Below, in pieces: positions 13,101 through 21,654 of a stretch of DNA of 64,000 nt. Both the position numbers and the translations under genes were made by a program. This DNA is from Paralvinella palmiformis. Lineage: Eukaryota; Annelida; Polychaeta; Terebellida; Alvinellidae. The notes beneath the pieces are model-generated. The model was not told the DNA's origin, ran no database searches, and saw nothing but the letters and a program-made list of their open reading frames with translations. The DNA is taken from contig JAODUP010000473.1 in the NCBI GenBank assembly GCA_025642065.1, positions 223,501 to 287,500 of the forward strand, in the 5' to 3' direction. The first letter of the stretch is position 1; each line of letters opens with the position of its first letter.

Positions 13101-14380
13101 ACTGCCTAATCAGTATCAATTATCTTTTTCACTGCACCCTCTTCTCTTCTCTGCATTGTTCTAATTTTTGCTAGTTATTACTGTTTTCCTCCATAATTTA
13201 CTAAATATAAAAGGTCAAATGTCAAGGTCGCATCGATAATAGCATTTCACCGAGTTTCTAATTCGTTCTGTATATGCCTGTTTGAGGCCTGGTGGCACTT
13301 GGTAAGTAATGCGGGATCAATTAAACCAATATAAATATTCCATAGTGCTGCATTCATCTAAAAATGACGTCCAGGTAAAAAGGGATGGCTAATTTTGTCT
13401 AGAACAAGTTGGAAAAAGCCGAATTAAATGGTGATATTTTTCTGGCAACCCTACTAGACTTTATCCTTGCCAACAGTACCAATTATCATCACTCGCCAGT
13501 GCAGATCCATTGATACTCGCCCGGAGAAAGATGCCCACCATCAAGTGACCATGGCGAGTGGTTAATTTTGCACCCTATATATATATCACAACAAGGGTGT
13601 ATAGTCCATTTTAATAAGGGTGAATATAATAACCAGCGAAGAGTCTGTTTCTAAAGAAGTTGAATAGCCCATAACCTGAATCAAGAATAGTTTTAATCAC
13701 GATTTCCATAGAAAAATTGGATAATTCATTTAATTGTTTCATTCTGAAGAGCATGATCATATCCCATACAAATTATAAAAACAAATTGCATGTGTGATGT
13801 TCAGCCCTTTCATGATATTTCATTGAAACAAGACTAATCACTAAATACCAGAGAAATAATCAGTTCCAATATCATGAATATGGATTACTATAATAATAAT
13901 AAAAATTAGCAATTACTATTTAGTCTACATAATTTGACTTCTGGCACTCGCACGGACCCAAGGCCAAGTCAGAAACAAAATCACAAATAGTAGATTATCG
14001 TTCTAGAATTTTAAATGAACACATGAAGTGATAAACTCGACAACTGATCAAGATTCAAGTCTCAAGACAAGTCATAATCATGAATCCATGATGATGGCAA
14101 AATGCGTCATTAGACATTACTGCGATATTCAAGTACTGTGTTAGTTGTGTTATCAGGCGTTCTCCACATTCAAGTTAAAATACAATAAGTATTAGATAAA
14201 ACATGAAGAGATTTACCAGTACCTGGCATGTTCTGAATCAGGCCGATATTCTTGGGATATTGAACCTTTCGGATCATTGTTTTCGATAAGTTTGTTTTGG
14301 TTTCGTTTGTCAACACCCGATTCGTTTTCGTCTTCATCGTTAGCTTTCGGCTTCCGACTCATATCTTTATCATCTGTCAT
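713..14380 (-). CDS. RB1: Retinoblastoma-family protein (RB1-like), N-terminal part, 9 exons, partial at window edge
   Basis: Spliced CDS on the minus strand, exons in order: 14380-14223, 12468-12315, 7182-7127, 5520-5425, 4562-4431, 3782-3732, 2688-2612, 2158-2051, 873-713. They total 993 bp (331 codons); every junction is GT-AG and all phases agree, with no missing exon needed. The product starts with about 50 acidic/polar residues, then helical segments matching the RB N-terminal (DUF3452) region: LGSYVCSIYIAAID (~108-121), LKAAGYSIIQFFKLF (~147-161), EFTWTLFVYVK (231-241), LVFNFHLLLCCLNYVL (250-265), and a block aligning with human RB1 around the segment beginning ENDTRIIEVLCKEH. The LVFNFHLLLCCLNYVL block and the last exon look more like RB1 than p107/p130, but a pan-RB invertebrate form is possible. 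Pocket A/B and the C-terminus lie left of base 1. The known role is a nuclear pocket protein that represses E2F-DP targets and controls G1/S. Confidence 0.88.
874..2050. other. RB1 intron 8; nothing recognised
   Basis: AT-rich single-copy-looking sequence. The short ORFs at 1494-1993 show no family resemblance. Confidence 0.5.
2051..2158 (-). CDS. RB1: RB1-like exon 8
   Basis: Between TTTTTTGTAG and CCATTTG|GTAAGC. Encodes SELVFNFHLLLCCLNYVL, matching human DDLVISFQLMLCVLDYFI. The stretch after it (RMTPRFQLRPPF) resembles RB1 KLSPPMLLKEPY more than the p107/p130 loop. Confidence 0.86.
2612..2688 (-). CDS. RB1: RB1-like exon 7 (77 bp)
   Basis: Between TTTGGTTCCAG and GTAAAAA|GTAAGT. Encodes the hallmark EFTWTLFVYVK segment (p107 NFCWTLFVYTK; RB1 VSWITFLLAK). 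Confidence 0.88.
2740..3240 (-). mobile_element. LINE 3' end (CR1/L2-like)
   Basis: Minus-strand frame with CAFSVAAPTLWNRLPADI, followed after a stop by ALSLEHFKSLLKTHLF: the conserved end of the reverse transcriptase ORF in CR1/L2-like LINEs. It is followed by a short 3' UTR with CAGCGCCTTTGAATGG and an AT-rich ATTATTATT tail. Sits in RB1 intron 7. A truncated, dead copy. Confidence 0.6.
3732..3782 (-). CDS. RB1: RB1-like exon 6 (51 bp)
   Basis: Between CCTGTAG and TTAACAG|GTGAGA. Encodes IFDDIFQKDDNPSPVN, equivalent to IFLDIFQNPYEEP of p107; joins exons 5 and 7 in phase. Confidence 0.85.
4431..4562 (-). CDS. RB1: RB1-like exon 5
   Basis: Between CTTTTCAG and TTTGAAAA|GTTAGT. Encodes SIIQFFKLFQTLKSN and later LITCPLFQKFEK, matching the RB-family helices IQFFKKMKKW and VIFKKYEPIF. 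Core of the DUF3452-type N-terminal domain. Confidence 0.88.
5425..5520 (-). CDS. RB1: RB1-like exon 4
   Basis: Between TATTTTTCCAG and TTACAG|GTAAAG. Encodes residues ~123-154, ending LSDILKAAGY, equivalent to the human segment before the NIEISVHKFFNLL helix. Confidence 0.85.
5521..7126. other. RB1 intron 3; nothing recognised
   Basis: AT-rich with a (TA)n tract near 6157-6181. The phases of exons 3 and 4 leave no room for a missing exon. Confidence 0.5.
7127..7182 (-). CDS. RB1: RB1-like exon 3 (56 bp)
   Basis: Short exon between TTATTTTCAG and CAG|GTTGAG, residues 105-122, with SYVCSIYIAAID matching the human LWGICIFIAAVDL helix. Enters in phase 0 and leaves two bases that join the G of exon 4. 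Confidence 0.85.
8148..8490 (-). mobile_element. tRNA-headed SINE, family B
   Basis: Read on the minus strand: head GAGCTCC...GGCCTAGTGGTTAAGC (A box) and GGTTCGAACC (B box), then a body with AACGTGGTC, a poly-pyrimidine block ACGTTAAAAACCCCC, and TTTCCGTACTGCTCCCCTGT, TTTCTCAACCACT, GGGAATTCTCCCCC. Matches the copies at 19961-20308 and 20368-20724. Confidence 0.75.
9035..9143 (+). mobile_element. SINE family B, 3' fragment
   Basis: Carries ATCTTTCCGTACTGCTCCCC, GTGAGTGGCGGGGGAGGA, TTTCTCAACCACT and GGGGATTCTCCCCCGAAC followed by ACAAAACC: the last ~100 bp of family B without the tRNA-like head. Confidence 0.6.
9200..9955 (+). pseudogene. hAT transposase relic
   Basis: Decayed reading in several frames. 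9320-9518 is open for 66 codons with RWKSQLICIDTFIKNTSSYM and ATQLRPTAVALDKA before a stop. Later come LHPHYQGEHLTQKQMEDVRE and, at 9818-9943, WWKAIEKCGMQHDFVELALQ followed by SAPASSASIERIFSS, the hAT C-terminal dimerisation signature. Frameshifts and stops rule out activity. Confidence 0.75.
10974..11260 (+). pseudogene. hAT-like transposase C-terminal fragment
   Basis: A 74-codon ORF ends with SLSSAEVERFFSHLKLTKSD followed by a stop and RASLG in the same frame. This is the hAT dimerisation-domain pattern (S-S/T-A-x-E-R-x-F-S-x-L-K). It is divergent from the relic at 9200-9955, so it comes from a different hAT lineage. No N-terminal part or catalytic residues are seen. Confidence 0.55.
12315..12468 (-). 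CDS. RB1: RB1-like exon 2
   Basis: Acceptor TTATTTTAG, donor CTGAAG|GTTTGT. Encodes residues 53-104, including the segment HLMTVCDELHLPEAI, which aligns with the first cyclin-fold helix of RB proteins (human FTALCQKLKIPD). Ends in phase 0. Confidence 0.82.
12619..12791 (-). mobile_element. tRNA-headed SINE, family A
   Basis: Read on minus: GCACC..TGGTGGTGTAGCGTG, GACCACAGATCATTACCACC, B box GTTCGAATCTCGG, then GGGCATATCTG, CTTTGACTTCACTTCATTAC, GGTCGCTCGGCCCATTTAGC and a CATCAATCATCA tail. The head is a tRNA-derived pol III promoter. Confidence 0.75.
14223..14380 (-). CDS. RB1: RB1-like exon 1 (start exon)
   Basis: Begins at ATG 14380; a second in-frame ATG lies at 14362. It encodes 52 residues rich in Asp, Glu, Lys and Asn, plus two bases of codon 53, and ends CATGCCAG before donor GTACTG. 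Using a donor 7 bases further on would create a stop with exon 2, which supports this one. The frame is open upstream of ATG 14380 but offers no other ATG. Confidence 0.8.
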
Positions 14381-14497
14381 TATGGGAAAAACTGCTAAAG
14401 TTCTATTAGTAGAGTATGCCAAGAAATGGGCAGATAAATACTAGAAAAACCAAAACAAACTATCAATTCGTATCCTACATCAGCACGACAAACAAAA

Positions 14498-14570
14498 GCG
14501 CGCCAAAATCTCTGAGAACGGCTCAGTAGGCTGCAATGGGATTGGATAAAATGACCACGCCTCCGGAAGT
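14498..14570 (-). promoter_or_regulatory. RB1 upstream region with E2F, CCAAT and ETS-type sites
   Basis: About 120-190 bp upstream of the RB1 start codon the minus strand reads TTTTGGCGCGC (14508-14498), a fit to the E2F consensus TTTSSCGC. A CCAAT box lies at 14545-14541, and CCGGAAGT on the plus strand (14563-14570) is an ETS/GABP-type site. Human RB1 is known to be driven by a GC-rich promoter with E2F and GABP/RBF-1 type sites, so the combination suggests conserved logic. No transcription start can be placed from sequence alone. Confidence 0.5.
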
Positions 14571-15109
14571 ACAGCGACATCTATTGAAGCGAAGGAATAC
14601 CAAGGGAAAGGCATTTTACATATTTAGGGCGGGTTTATTTAATTCCAATAAATGTTTGTGGGTCTTTAAATACAGCTCACCGAAATATATAAAATTGTAG
14701 TGAATGATAATTAAGCTCTATCTATGTTCATAATATAATTGAATTTTTCTTTTATGACTTGTCTGCAGAAATGTTCGTTGCAACATGATGCATACATTTT
14801 TTTAAACCATCCCCCATCTCTCTCTGAGAGAGAGAGAAAGAGAGAGAGATGGTTTACAAAATGTGTGCATATATATATTTAGAATTAGTCTCTGTGGGGA
14901 AGCTGTAAATTACAGACCATTTGCGTCTCCCTCATTTTGAGGTTGCCAGCCACATTAAAAACTGCCATTTCGGCCATTATTATTATAATGCACTGATTAA
15001 AACATATGATTAATGAAGTATGTGTCAATACATATCTAGCAAAAATAACATAAAAGCATGTGAAACACACAATCTCATAATTATTGTACTTTACAAAAAC
15101 TAATGAACC

Positions 15110-15875
15110 AGTGGCGGATATTCCGGGGGGGGAAGATGAGGGGTCCATACCCAACCTCTCAGAGGAACAGCACCCCAATACTCACCACGAGAAATTTAAA
15201 GATTTGTGCAAGACACGCTGAGTTGAAAGCCATTCTTGTTTGAAATATTTGGTGAGCTTTATTAACACGAGCTAGGTCACTTGCTTTGATGATATATGAT
15301 TAATCCACATGTTTATTCAGAGGTTAATGAAAGTCGTTGGAATTGAGATAGTGACACCAAGACTAGGGCTATTGATTTGAAAAGTAGTCTGCAGAGTTTT
15401 GGAGTTAATTATTGTTGACTTAATTAATAGTATTAAAGAACAATTTATATTATTTGAAAGGTTTGTCAGCTAAACTACAAAGAAGAGATATTAACGTGTT
15501 TGAGGCATACACAATGATTGACAACATCAAATCAAAGATTAATAAACATCATTGTTTCTTTCTCATAAATATGCACGTTGAAATAAATGGCCAGTCTGCT
15601 TGTTACTTGTTAAATAATTTAGCGATATAATGCACAATATGTCACATTATGACTGGGGACACTTTCATGTTTCTAGTAACAAATCGAGGAACCCCCCCCC
15701 CCCACCCAGTAATCCTAACAATCTGTATATACTATGAACCAATTACCAAGTCTCATAACATTGGACTTTCTTCACAGGAATGTATAATTTTGCCATTATT
15801 TATACACAGCATACACTTGACAAATTCGTCCTTGTTTAGACCAACCCGCCCACAAATTCCTGGATCGGCCCCTGT
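15110..15875. mobile_element. Possible hAT-type non-autonomous element
   Basis: The left end reads CAGTGGCGGATATTCCG (from ~15110). The right end is the reverse complement of CAGGGGCCGATCCAGGAATT (to ~15875). CAG-GGC-GGAT ends are typical of hAT termini. No clear 8-bp target duplication, so the boundaries are uncertain. Confidence 0.35.
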
Positions 15876-15949
15876 GAACTGACTAAAACATGATAATAAA
15901 GTATGTTTCAATGCAAATATAGCATAAAATTATAGATAAAAAACATTAT

Positions 15950-16950
15950 TAAAAACCCGTGAAGATAGACATAGCACGGCATATCCATGTTGATTTTGTA
16001 TGAAAGAAGAGTGTGCAGAATGTCGTTGCCAAGCTGTGATCTAGCATCGGTGTCAATCTTGTGGAACATGGAAAAGATGCATTCGCTATCAGCATTGATG
16101 TGAGCTATCACCGACAGTGTTGTCATGGGATGTGCTAAATGTGGAAAGCGCATTCCACCAGGAAATGTCTTCTTCTTTGCCACCTCTGCTCAGAACGTGT
16201 CGACACGATGGTCAGCAGAGTAGAGCGGCAGTTCATCATCAGGAGTAAGCTGGTAGTCCTGAAACTCAGCGACGAGTGCCTTTTAATGTTCATCTTCCAT
16301 GAGGCCAAAGCGAATAGCCCATTCAAGAACAGTTGGTAAGCTATAGGACTCCCGAAGCGCAGGATCGGGATTGGGTGCAGAAAGATGGGAAGATCTTGAT
16401 CATCTTGTTGACAACCGCTACGTAGAATTTGTGCACACTGTCAAAGATGCGTGTCGCATGCAGTTGCCTCCTCCAAATCTTCCTCACGAAGCAGACGACT
16501 AATCTCAGGAAGCAGGATGGCAATCTGTGTGGTGTCCATCTGAAAGATTGTATTGAACTGGTTGAGCGGCTCAAGAATGAAGACGACGAAGATTACAAAA
16601 AACTTCATATCAAAACTGGCTAGGCAATCTGTACAAGGCTTCATACGTCCGGGGCGGTCACAATCCTCGTGACTCCGGGAAGTAGCTCAGTAGCGCTGAC
16701 CACTGCTGCAGGAAACGCCTCACATATCGCTACAGACTAAGCCACCGAGTACTGGCGTGCAACAAGCTGCTGAATGGTGAAGTTCAGGGACGTCGCCGTT
16801 AATTATGACTCGGAGCTGTGGAGAGGTATTTTCATGCGTATCCACGGTCCTTAGAAATGGTATGATTGGAGTAAACTCTATGCACGTAATAATAATATAG
16901 TCAACAGTGGCGGTTAGTTCACTGACAAAGGCTGAGCATATCTTCATGAG
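15950..16950 (-). pseudogene. hAT transposase relic
   Basis: Minus-strand fragments in shifting frames: LAS FDMKFFVIFVVF, LEPLNQFNTIFQMD, IAILLPEISRLLREEDLEEA, FYVAVVNKMIKIFP, then KTFPGGMRFPHLAHPM, LSVIAHINADSECIFSMFHK and ARSQLGNDILHTLLS at 16183-15960. The last matches the hAT C-terminal dimerisation region (family form VIPHSNADSERIFSM). Several stops and frameshifts. Confidence 0.65.
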
Positions 16951-16973
16951 GACGTTAGTTCGTGGTGGAAGGG

Positions 16974-17153
16974 GTGCCTCCGTGGTCTAGCGGTAGCGTG
17001 TCGGACCACAGATCACTACCACCCGTGTTCGAATATCGGCGTAGGCATATCTGAAGGTTGTTTCATCTTTGACTTCGCTTCATTACCCCCGGGGCTCGAT
17101 CGGCCCATTTAGCCTACCATGTGCACAACAGTGGCCGTAAAACATCAATCATC
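16974..17153 (+). mobile_element. SINE family A, full copy
   Basis: GCCTCCGTGGTCTAGCGGTA (A box), GGACCACAGATCACTACCAC, GTTCGAATATCGGCG (B box), body GGCATATCTGAAGG, GGCCCATTTAGCCTACCATG, tail AACATCAATCATC. Confidence 0.8.
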
Positions 17154-17159
17154 GTGGTG

Positions 17160-18800
17160 GAAGGATAGAATGCTTGCGTAATTTCGTGTCTCTCATTTGA
17201 TATATTGAACTTCTGATCTGTACCATCAGAATCTTTATAATATTTGGATCTACCGAAACTGGAAGTTTACTGGGAGTCCATGGGTATCGTGTAACGAAGT
17301 AAACCCATTTCATTACTGATCTACTTGAATAGATTTTTCAAGTAACGAAGTCAGATTTCAAAGTTAGTTTTATTTGCGGTAACGCTACTTTTTATTTCGT
17401 TACTTTAATTTACTTCGCGATATTTTCATTACTTATTTAGTCATAACATAGCCTATTGTTTAAGAGACAATTGATACAGTTGCTGCTAATTATCATTACA
17501 AGTTGTCACCAACTGGTGTATGAATTTATGGTAAACAAATATATTTTAATACGGTTTGGTATCGAAATGAGTTTTGTTGGGAAAAGGCTAACATTTGGTA
17601 TATATGTTTCAGCTGATGCGCTCACTGATATTCAAGACTTGTGATAATTTTGCCGACCTATTTTTTAAAGCTCACTTTGTTATACATTGCTTCAGCTGAA
17701 GCCAACTGTTTTCTAAAATTCATCGTAATTAAATTTGTAATCGTTGAACAAAGGCTTTGTTCGGTGAATTGAAGGTGGGGACACATCTGCACGTCTGTGG
17801 AGGCAGTTAATGAACTTAAGGTGGCAGCACATGTCTGTGAACGCAGTGAATTTTGTTCAGTCTTGCCAACTGTGTATTTGATTCTCATATTTTGTGTTAC
17901 AATAAATTTTATCTTCAAGTTTTTTTACTCTTACTCAAGTAGTCTTCAAGGGGCTTACAAAATAAAAGTAGTTCAGTCACCCCCATCGTGGGACTTATCT
18001 GCTCCGTTTGTGGTTTGTGGTTCTCTCAGTGCACCGCATACAGGGACATGTCCTGTTTCAGCATTTGGCCTTATACAAAATTAATATGTTTGATATATAT
18101 CTCAGTTTTACAATAAAGGATTTATGCAAATATCACGAACATGTCAAATGTTCTATAACGTCTACGTTGTTCTCATCGGAGTAAGAAACGTTTATTTGCA
18201 TAGCGTCTATAAGAACATCGCTTATCTGTGACGTCATTGATTAGTGCTTCAGCTATTCAGACTTGTCATATACAATTTGTTTAACATACATGGGTACCAG
18301 ACCCTTTAAAGCAACAGGCCCGTATTAGCGCACAATTACATGTGTTAGAACAGTTTGATCCATATATTATATGTTGAGGAGCCCAAATTCTATCTTTGCT
18401 TACACTGTTAGACTATGATGTAGTTGTTCAAATTCTCCTCTTGGTAGTGATGTCCTACGTTAGAAATATGGTATTCAATTTTCACATAATTTTTCATCGA
18501 ATGTTGCAATAATATATAGCGCAAGTGAACTTGATCTGTGTAAACATGGTCTTGTGAGTTGTGCAAGAGACACCTTAGAGGCTTAGGCAACACGCAGAAA
18601 TCTGCATTCGTTGAAATCTCTACGTTGAAAATCTGTTCATATATGTATAGGATCCTCTGGGGGGTTGATATTTTAGTCAACGAAGTCAACCACAGAACAT
18701 TGCCAGGATATTCCAGGAATGTTTTATCATGTTTGTGATCATGAGAACATTTGAGAAACATTCTGGAGATTGTTTTGGCGTCTTATAAGTTTGCATAAAA

Positions 18801-18877
<77 letters not shown>

Positions 18878-19590
18878 CAATAATATGGCTGAACAAAAAC
18901 TGTAATCTATTGGTTATATCGGCTGATAACAAATATGAAAATCACGCAAGAACATTTACAGCTTTTCGCTTACATTCTGTCAGTAATGTGTTCAATAGTG
19001 TTCGCCGCTACGCACAGCCACACACTCCATTTTAATTATAGCTGATGAGTATCCAGGAATTTGTCAGAAAGTTGGATTCTATGTCGTGCCAATCACCAAA
19101 TATGTTGTACGTAACAATCATCAAGTAATTAATTGTAATAATAAAACACCTGCCGAATTAATTTATCTTGGCATATTTTTTACAGTCTTAGTTATATTAT
19201 CATATTATCAACGCTTTTTTATTACATTGATATATTTTACATTTTCTTCCTAAAATTATTGTTCTTTAAATACGGGCGCGAGTATGAGAGAGAGCGTGTG
19301 CCAAAATCAAAATATATGCCCCCGCTTAAGACGTTTAAACTATCATCAGTTACTTCACGCTCTAATTCTTTATATAACAGTAACGGTAATCTGAAAAGCT
19401 GAGCTGGAGATCGTCTGCTTGTGATGTTCCCCTTTTGTAGAAGGTACGTCATGTAATGGATGCTGTAGTCGTACCAAAGACTATTTATAACAAGACGTGC
19501 TACTTCGCGTTTTAACATGGGGCGCCATTTTGAATTCACGGAGCGCCAGGGCCCTAGCGACCGGAGGTAGATTGTCACGGACAGCTCCCT
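17160..19590. other. RB1-TGDS intergenic; no gene recognised
   Basis: Holds the longest (TA)n tract. A 117-codon minus ORF (18761-18408) shows no domain, repeat or splice logic I can support. Confidence 0.45.
18803..18875. repeat. Long (TA)n microsatellite
   Basis: 73 bp of pure TA. Other long TA tracts: 4088-4119, 23628-23679, 24897-24933, 27412-27448, 35516-35556, 60648-60681. CA/TG tracts at 32668-32698, 37373-37402, 38514-38535. ATT tracts at 40448-40480. Confidence 0.95.
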
Positions 19591-19598
19591 TCGTTAAC

Positions 19599-19670
19599 AT
19601 GGCGCTTAATTGCACTGGTTCATTCTGCGCCGTTTTCGGCTGCAGTAACAGGAAAAGTATGCACAAATAA
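19599..19670 (+). CDS. Possible first exon of a THAP-domain protein
   Basis: ATG 19599 opens MALNCTGSFCAVFGCSNRK, which fits the start of a THAP zinc finger (C2CH motif, first pair CAVFGC). A donor-like AAA A|GTATGC follows at 19656; read straight through, the frame stops at 19670. The 120 bp before it are relatively GC-rich, like a 5' leader. No later THAP exon (HxFP, AVPTIF) was found. Could be a host gene start or a relic of a THAP-containing P-type transposon. Confidence 0.35.
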   Translation: MALNCTGSFCAVFGCSNRKSMHK

Positions 19671-19960
19671 AGACATTCCCGAAAGGAAATGAAAGCTAGT
19701 GTAAAAAATTGAAATGATCTGGGTGTTTTTTAGATAAAGAATATTTAAAAAATAAGCATAACAATTTGAAGTAGACACGCCCCTACTTGACATCACCCAA
19801 GCAGTAGGCCCAAGCAAGATCTCCCTAGATCTATACTTGTTTCAAACAAAATCTGATTAAATTTTATTGTAATGGTACAGCCAAGTCAGCGGAGATTAGA
19901 TCAAGGGACATGTAGGTCCCCACTGGACAACACGCTGATTGTGCTGGGGGTGGGGTGGGG

Positions 19961-20308
19961 GTTTTGTTTTGTTTTTCGAGGAGAATCCCCAGGCTGTCGC
20001 TTATTCAGCACAGCCTCTATGTTGGAGTGGTTGAGAAACTCCTCCCCCACCACTCACAGGGGAGCAGTACGGAAAGATGGAGCCAAATATGGGTCACTGC
20101 CAGAGTGTTTTACGTCATCAGGGGGTTTTTAACGTCCCCCTTTATTTTTAAATAATTCAGTGAATACGGCAGCACCATTTAACGTGGTCAGCCACCCACG
20201 ATGAGTGCGAGAAATTAATCCTGGAAAAGTTTCGACCTCTTACGGGTTCGAACCTGCGACCGTTGGCACCAATGCCGGGTGCTTAACCGCTAGGCCACCG
20301 GAGCTCAC
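19961..20308 (-). mobile_element. SINE family B, left arm of a palindrome
   Basis: Full copy in minus orientation, ending at its head (GGCCACCGGAGCTCAC, complement GTGAGCTCCGGTGGCC). Faces the copy at 20368-20724 across about 60 bp. Confidence 0.8.
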
Positions 20309-20367
20309 TGGGGTGGTGTGAGTTGTATTCCCTTTATATACCGGTTTGGATATGTGGGAGAATCTAG

Positions 20368-20724
20368 TGAGCTCCGGTGGCCTAGTGGTTAAGCACCCGG
20401 CACTTGGTCCAACGGTCGCAGGTTCGAACCCCTAAGTCGAAACTTTCCAGGGATAATTTCTCGGTCACTCATCTGGGGGTGACCACGTTAAATGGCGCTG
20501 CCGTCTCCACTGAATTATTTAAAATAAAGGGGGACGTTAAAAACCCCCTGAGGACGTAAAACACTCTGGCAGTGACCACCCTCAGGGTATTTCGGCTCCA
20601 TCTTTCCGTACTGCTCCCCTATGAGTGGTGGGGGAGGAGGTTTCTCAACCACTCGAACATAGAGGCTGTGCTGATTAAGCGACAGCCTGGGGATTCTCCC
20701 CGAACAACAAAACCAAACCAAAAC
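20368..20724 (+). mobile_element. SINE family B, right arm of a palindrome
   Basis: Full copy in plus orientation: TGAGCTCCGGTGGCCTAGTG, B box GGTTCGAACCCC, body to GGGGATTCTCCCCGAACAAC, A-rich tail AAAACCAAACCAAAAC. Confidence 0.8.
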
Positions 20725-21025
20725 CGTGGGAGGAATTTTAGTTGGGGGGTGTTCTCGACTCAGCCAAGTCAGCGGTGATTGGACCAGGTGACCATGTGGG
20801 ATCTACTGGACAACAACGCTGATGGTGCTGAGGGGACAATTCCCTATATATATATTTTTTTTATAGATTTTTTGGAGTGGTGGGTATGGAGTGGAGTGTA
20901 GAGTTTCGAGGAGTGTATAGTTTTTGTACAGTTTCGAGTAGAGTTTGTAGAATAGAATTTATAGGAATAAAGTAGATTCGAGACTACACGAGTTCTGAAT
21001 TTTGAAAGAGAGAGCTTAGCTAAGG

Positions 21026-21056
21026 CCGAGATCCGGGACCGCGTCCCGGATCTCGG
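21026..21056. repeat. Perfect GC-rich hairpin, 14-bp arms
   Basis: CCGAGATCCGGGAC, loop CGC, GTCCCGGATCTCGG. Unusually GC-rich for this region. No T tract follows directly. Confidence 0.8.
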
Positions 21057-21654
21057 TACTTTTCGGGAGGTCTAAGTCAATCGTATTTCCTGTAATATTA
21101 TAAGTTTTTTTGTTTGTTTTTGGACTGAACGCAGTAATTGTGTGCAATTGTGTCGAATGTCTAGATAAAGTATAATATTACATAAGGTATCTAAGTGGAT
21201 GTTAATTAAGGTGTTTTTTTTAAATTATCATGTCATAATAATCATGCATGAGTATCTTTTTAATAAAAAAAAATCACCGCATGTCACCGCACAACAAATC
21301 ATGCCGAGACTCGCCACCGTACAGCAGAAAAAATATCAGGCTTTCCCGGCAAATCAAAATGTTAACTATATACCTATATACTCAGCTAACAATATTACGT
21401 AATTATTACGTTATGAAAACGTTATGATCAGGTTACCCTAAACTAGTTGCAAAAACGTAAGAATTACGTCAACGTGTGGACATTTAGTTACGTCATCACA
21501 ACGTATATAAGAACATAATAACAACGTAATATCGATGTCATTATAACGTAATAATAAACAACAAAATTCACCACAAGTTAAACCGTTTATTTCACAACAA
21601 CGGTATTTCAGTATTAATTTGTTTAATAATAATACCATAAATGTCACGATCATC

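Noticed and set aside
16981..17045. tRNA-like sequence with A and B boxes
   Set aside because: It is the head of a family A SINE: no acceptor-stem pairing was established, and the body and tail recur at many places.
17797..18084. 95-codon ORF with a hydrophobic stretch
   Set aside because: Hydrophobic run comes from T-rich DNA; no homology, no flanking exon signals.
18408..18761. 117-codon minus-strand ORF
   Set aside because: No domain, no repeat, no splice logic, AT-rich composition; one flank is a (TA)n tract. Consistent with chance.
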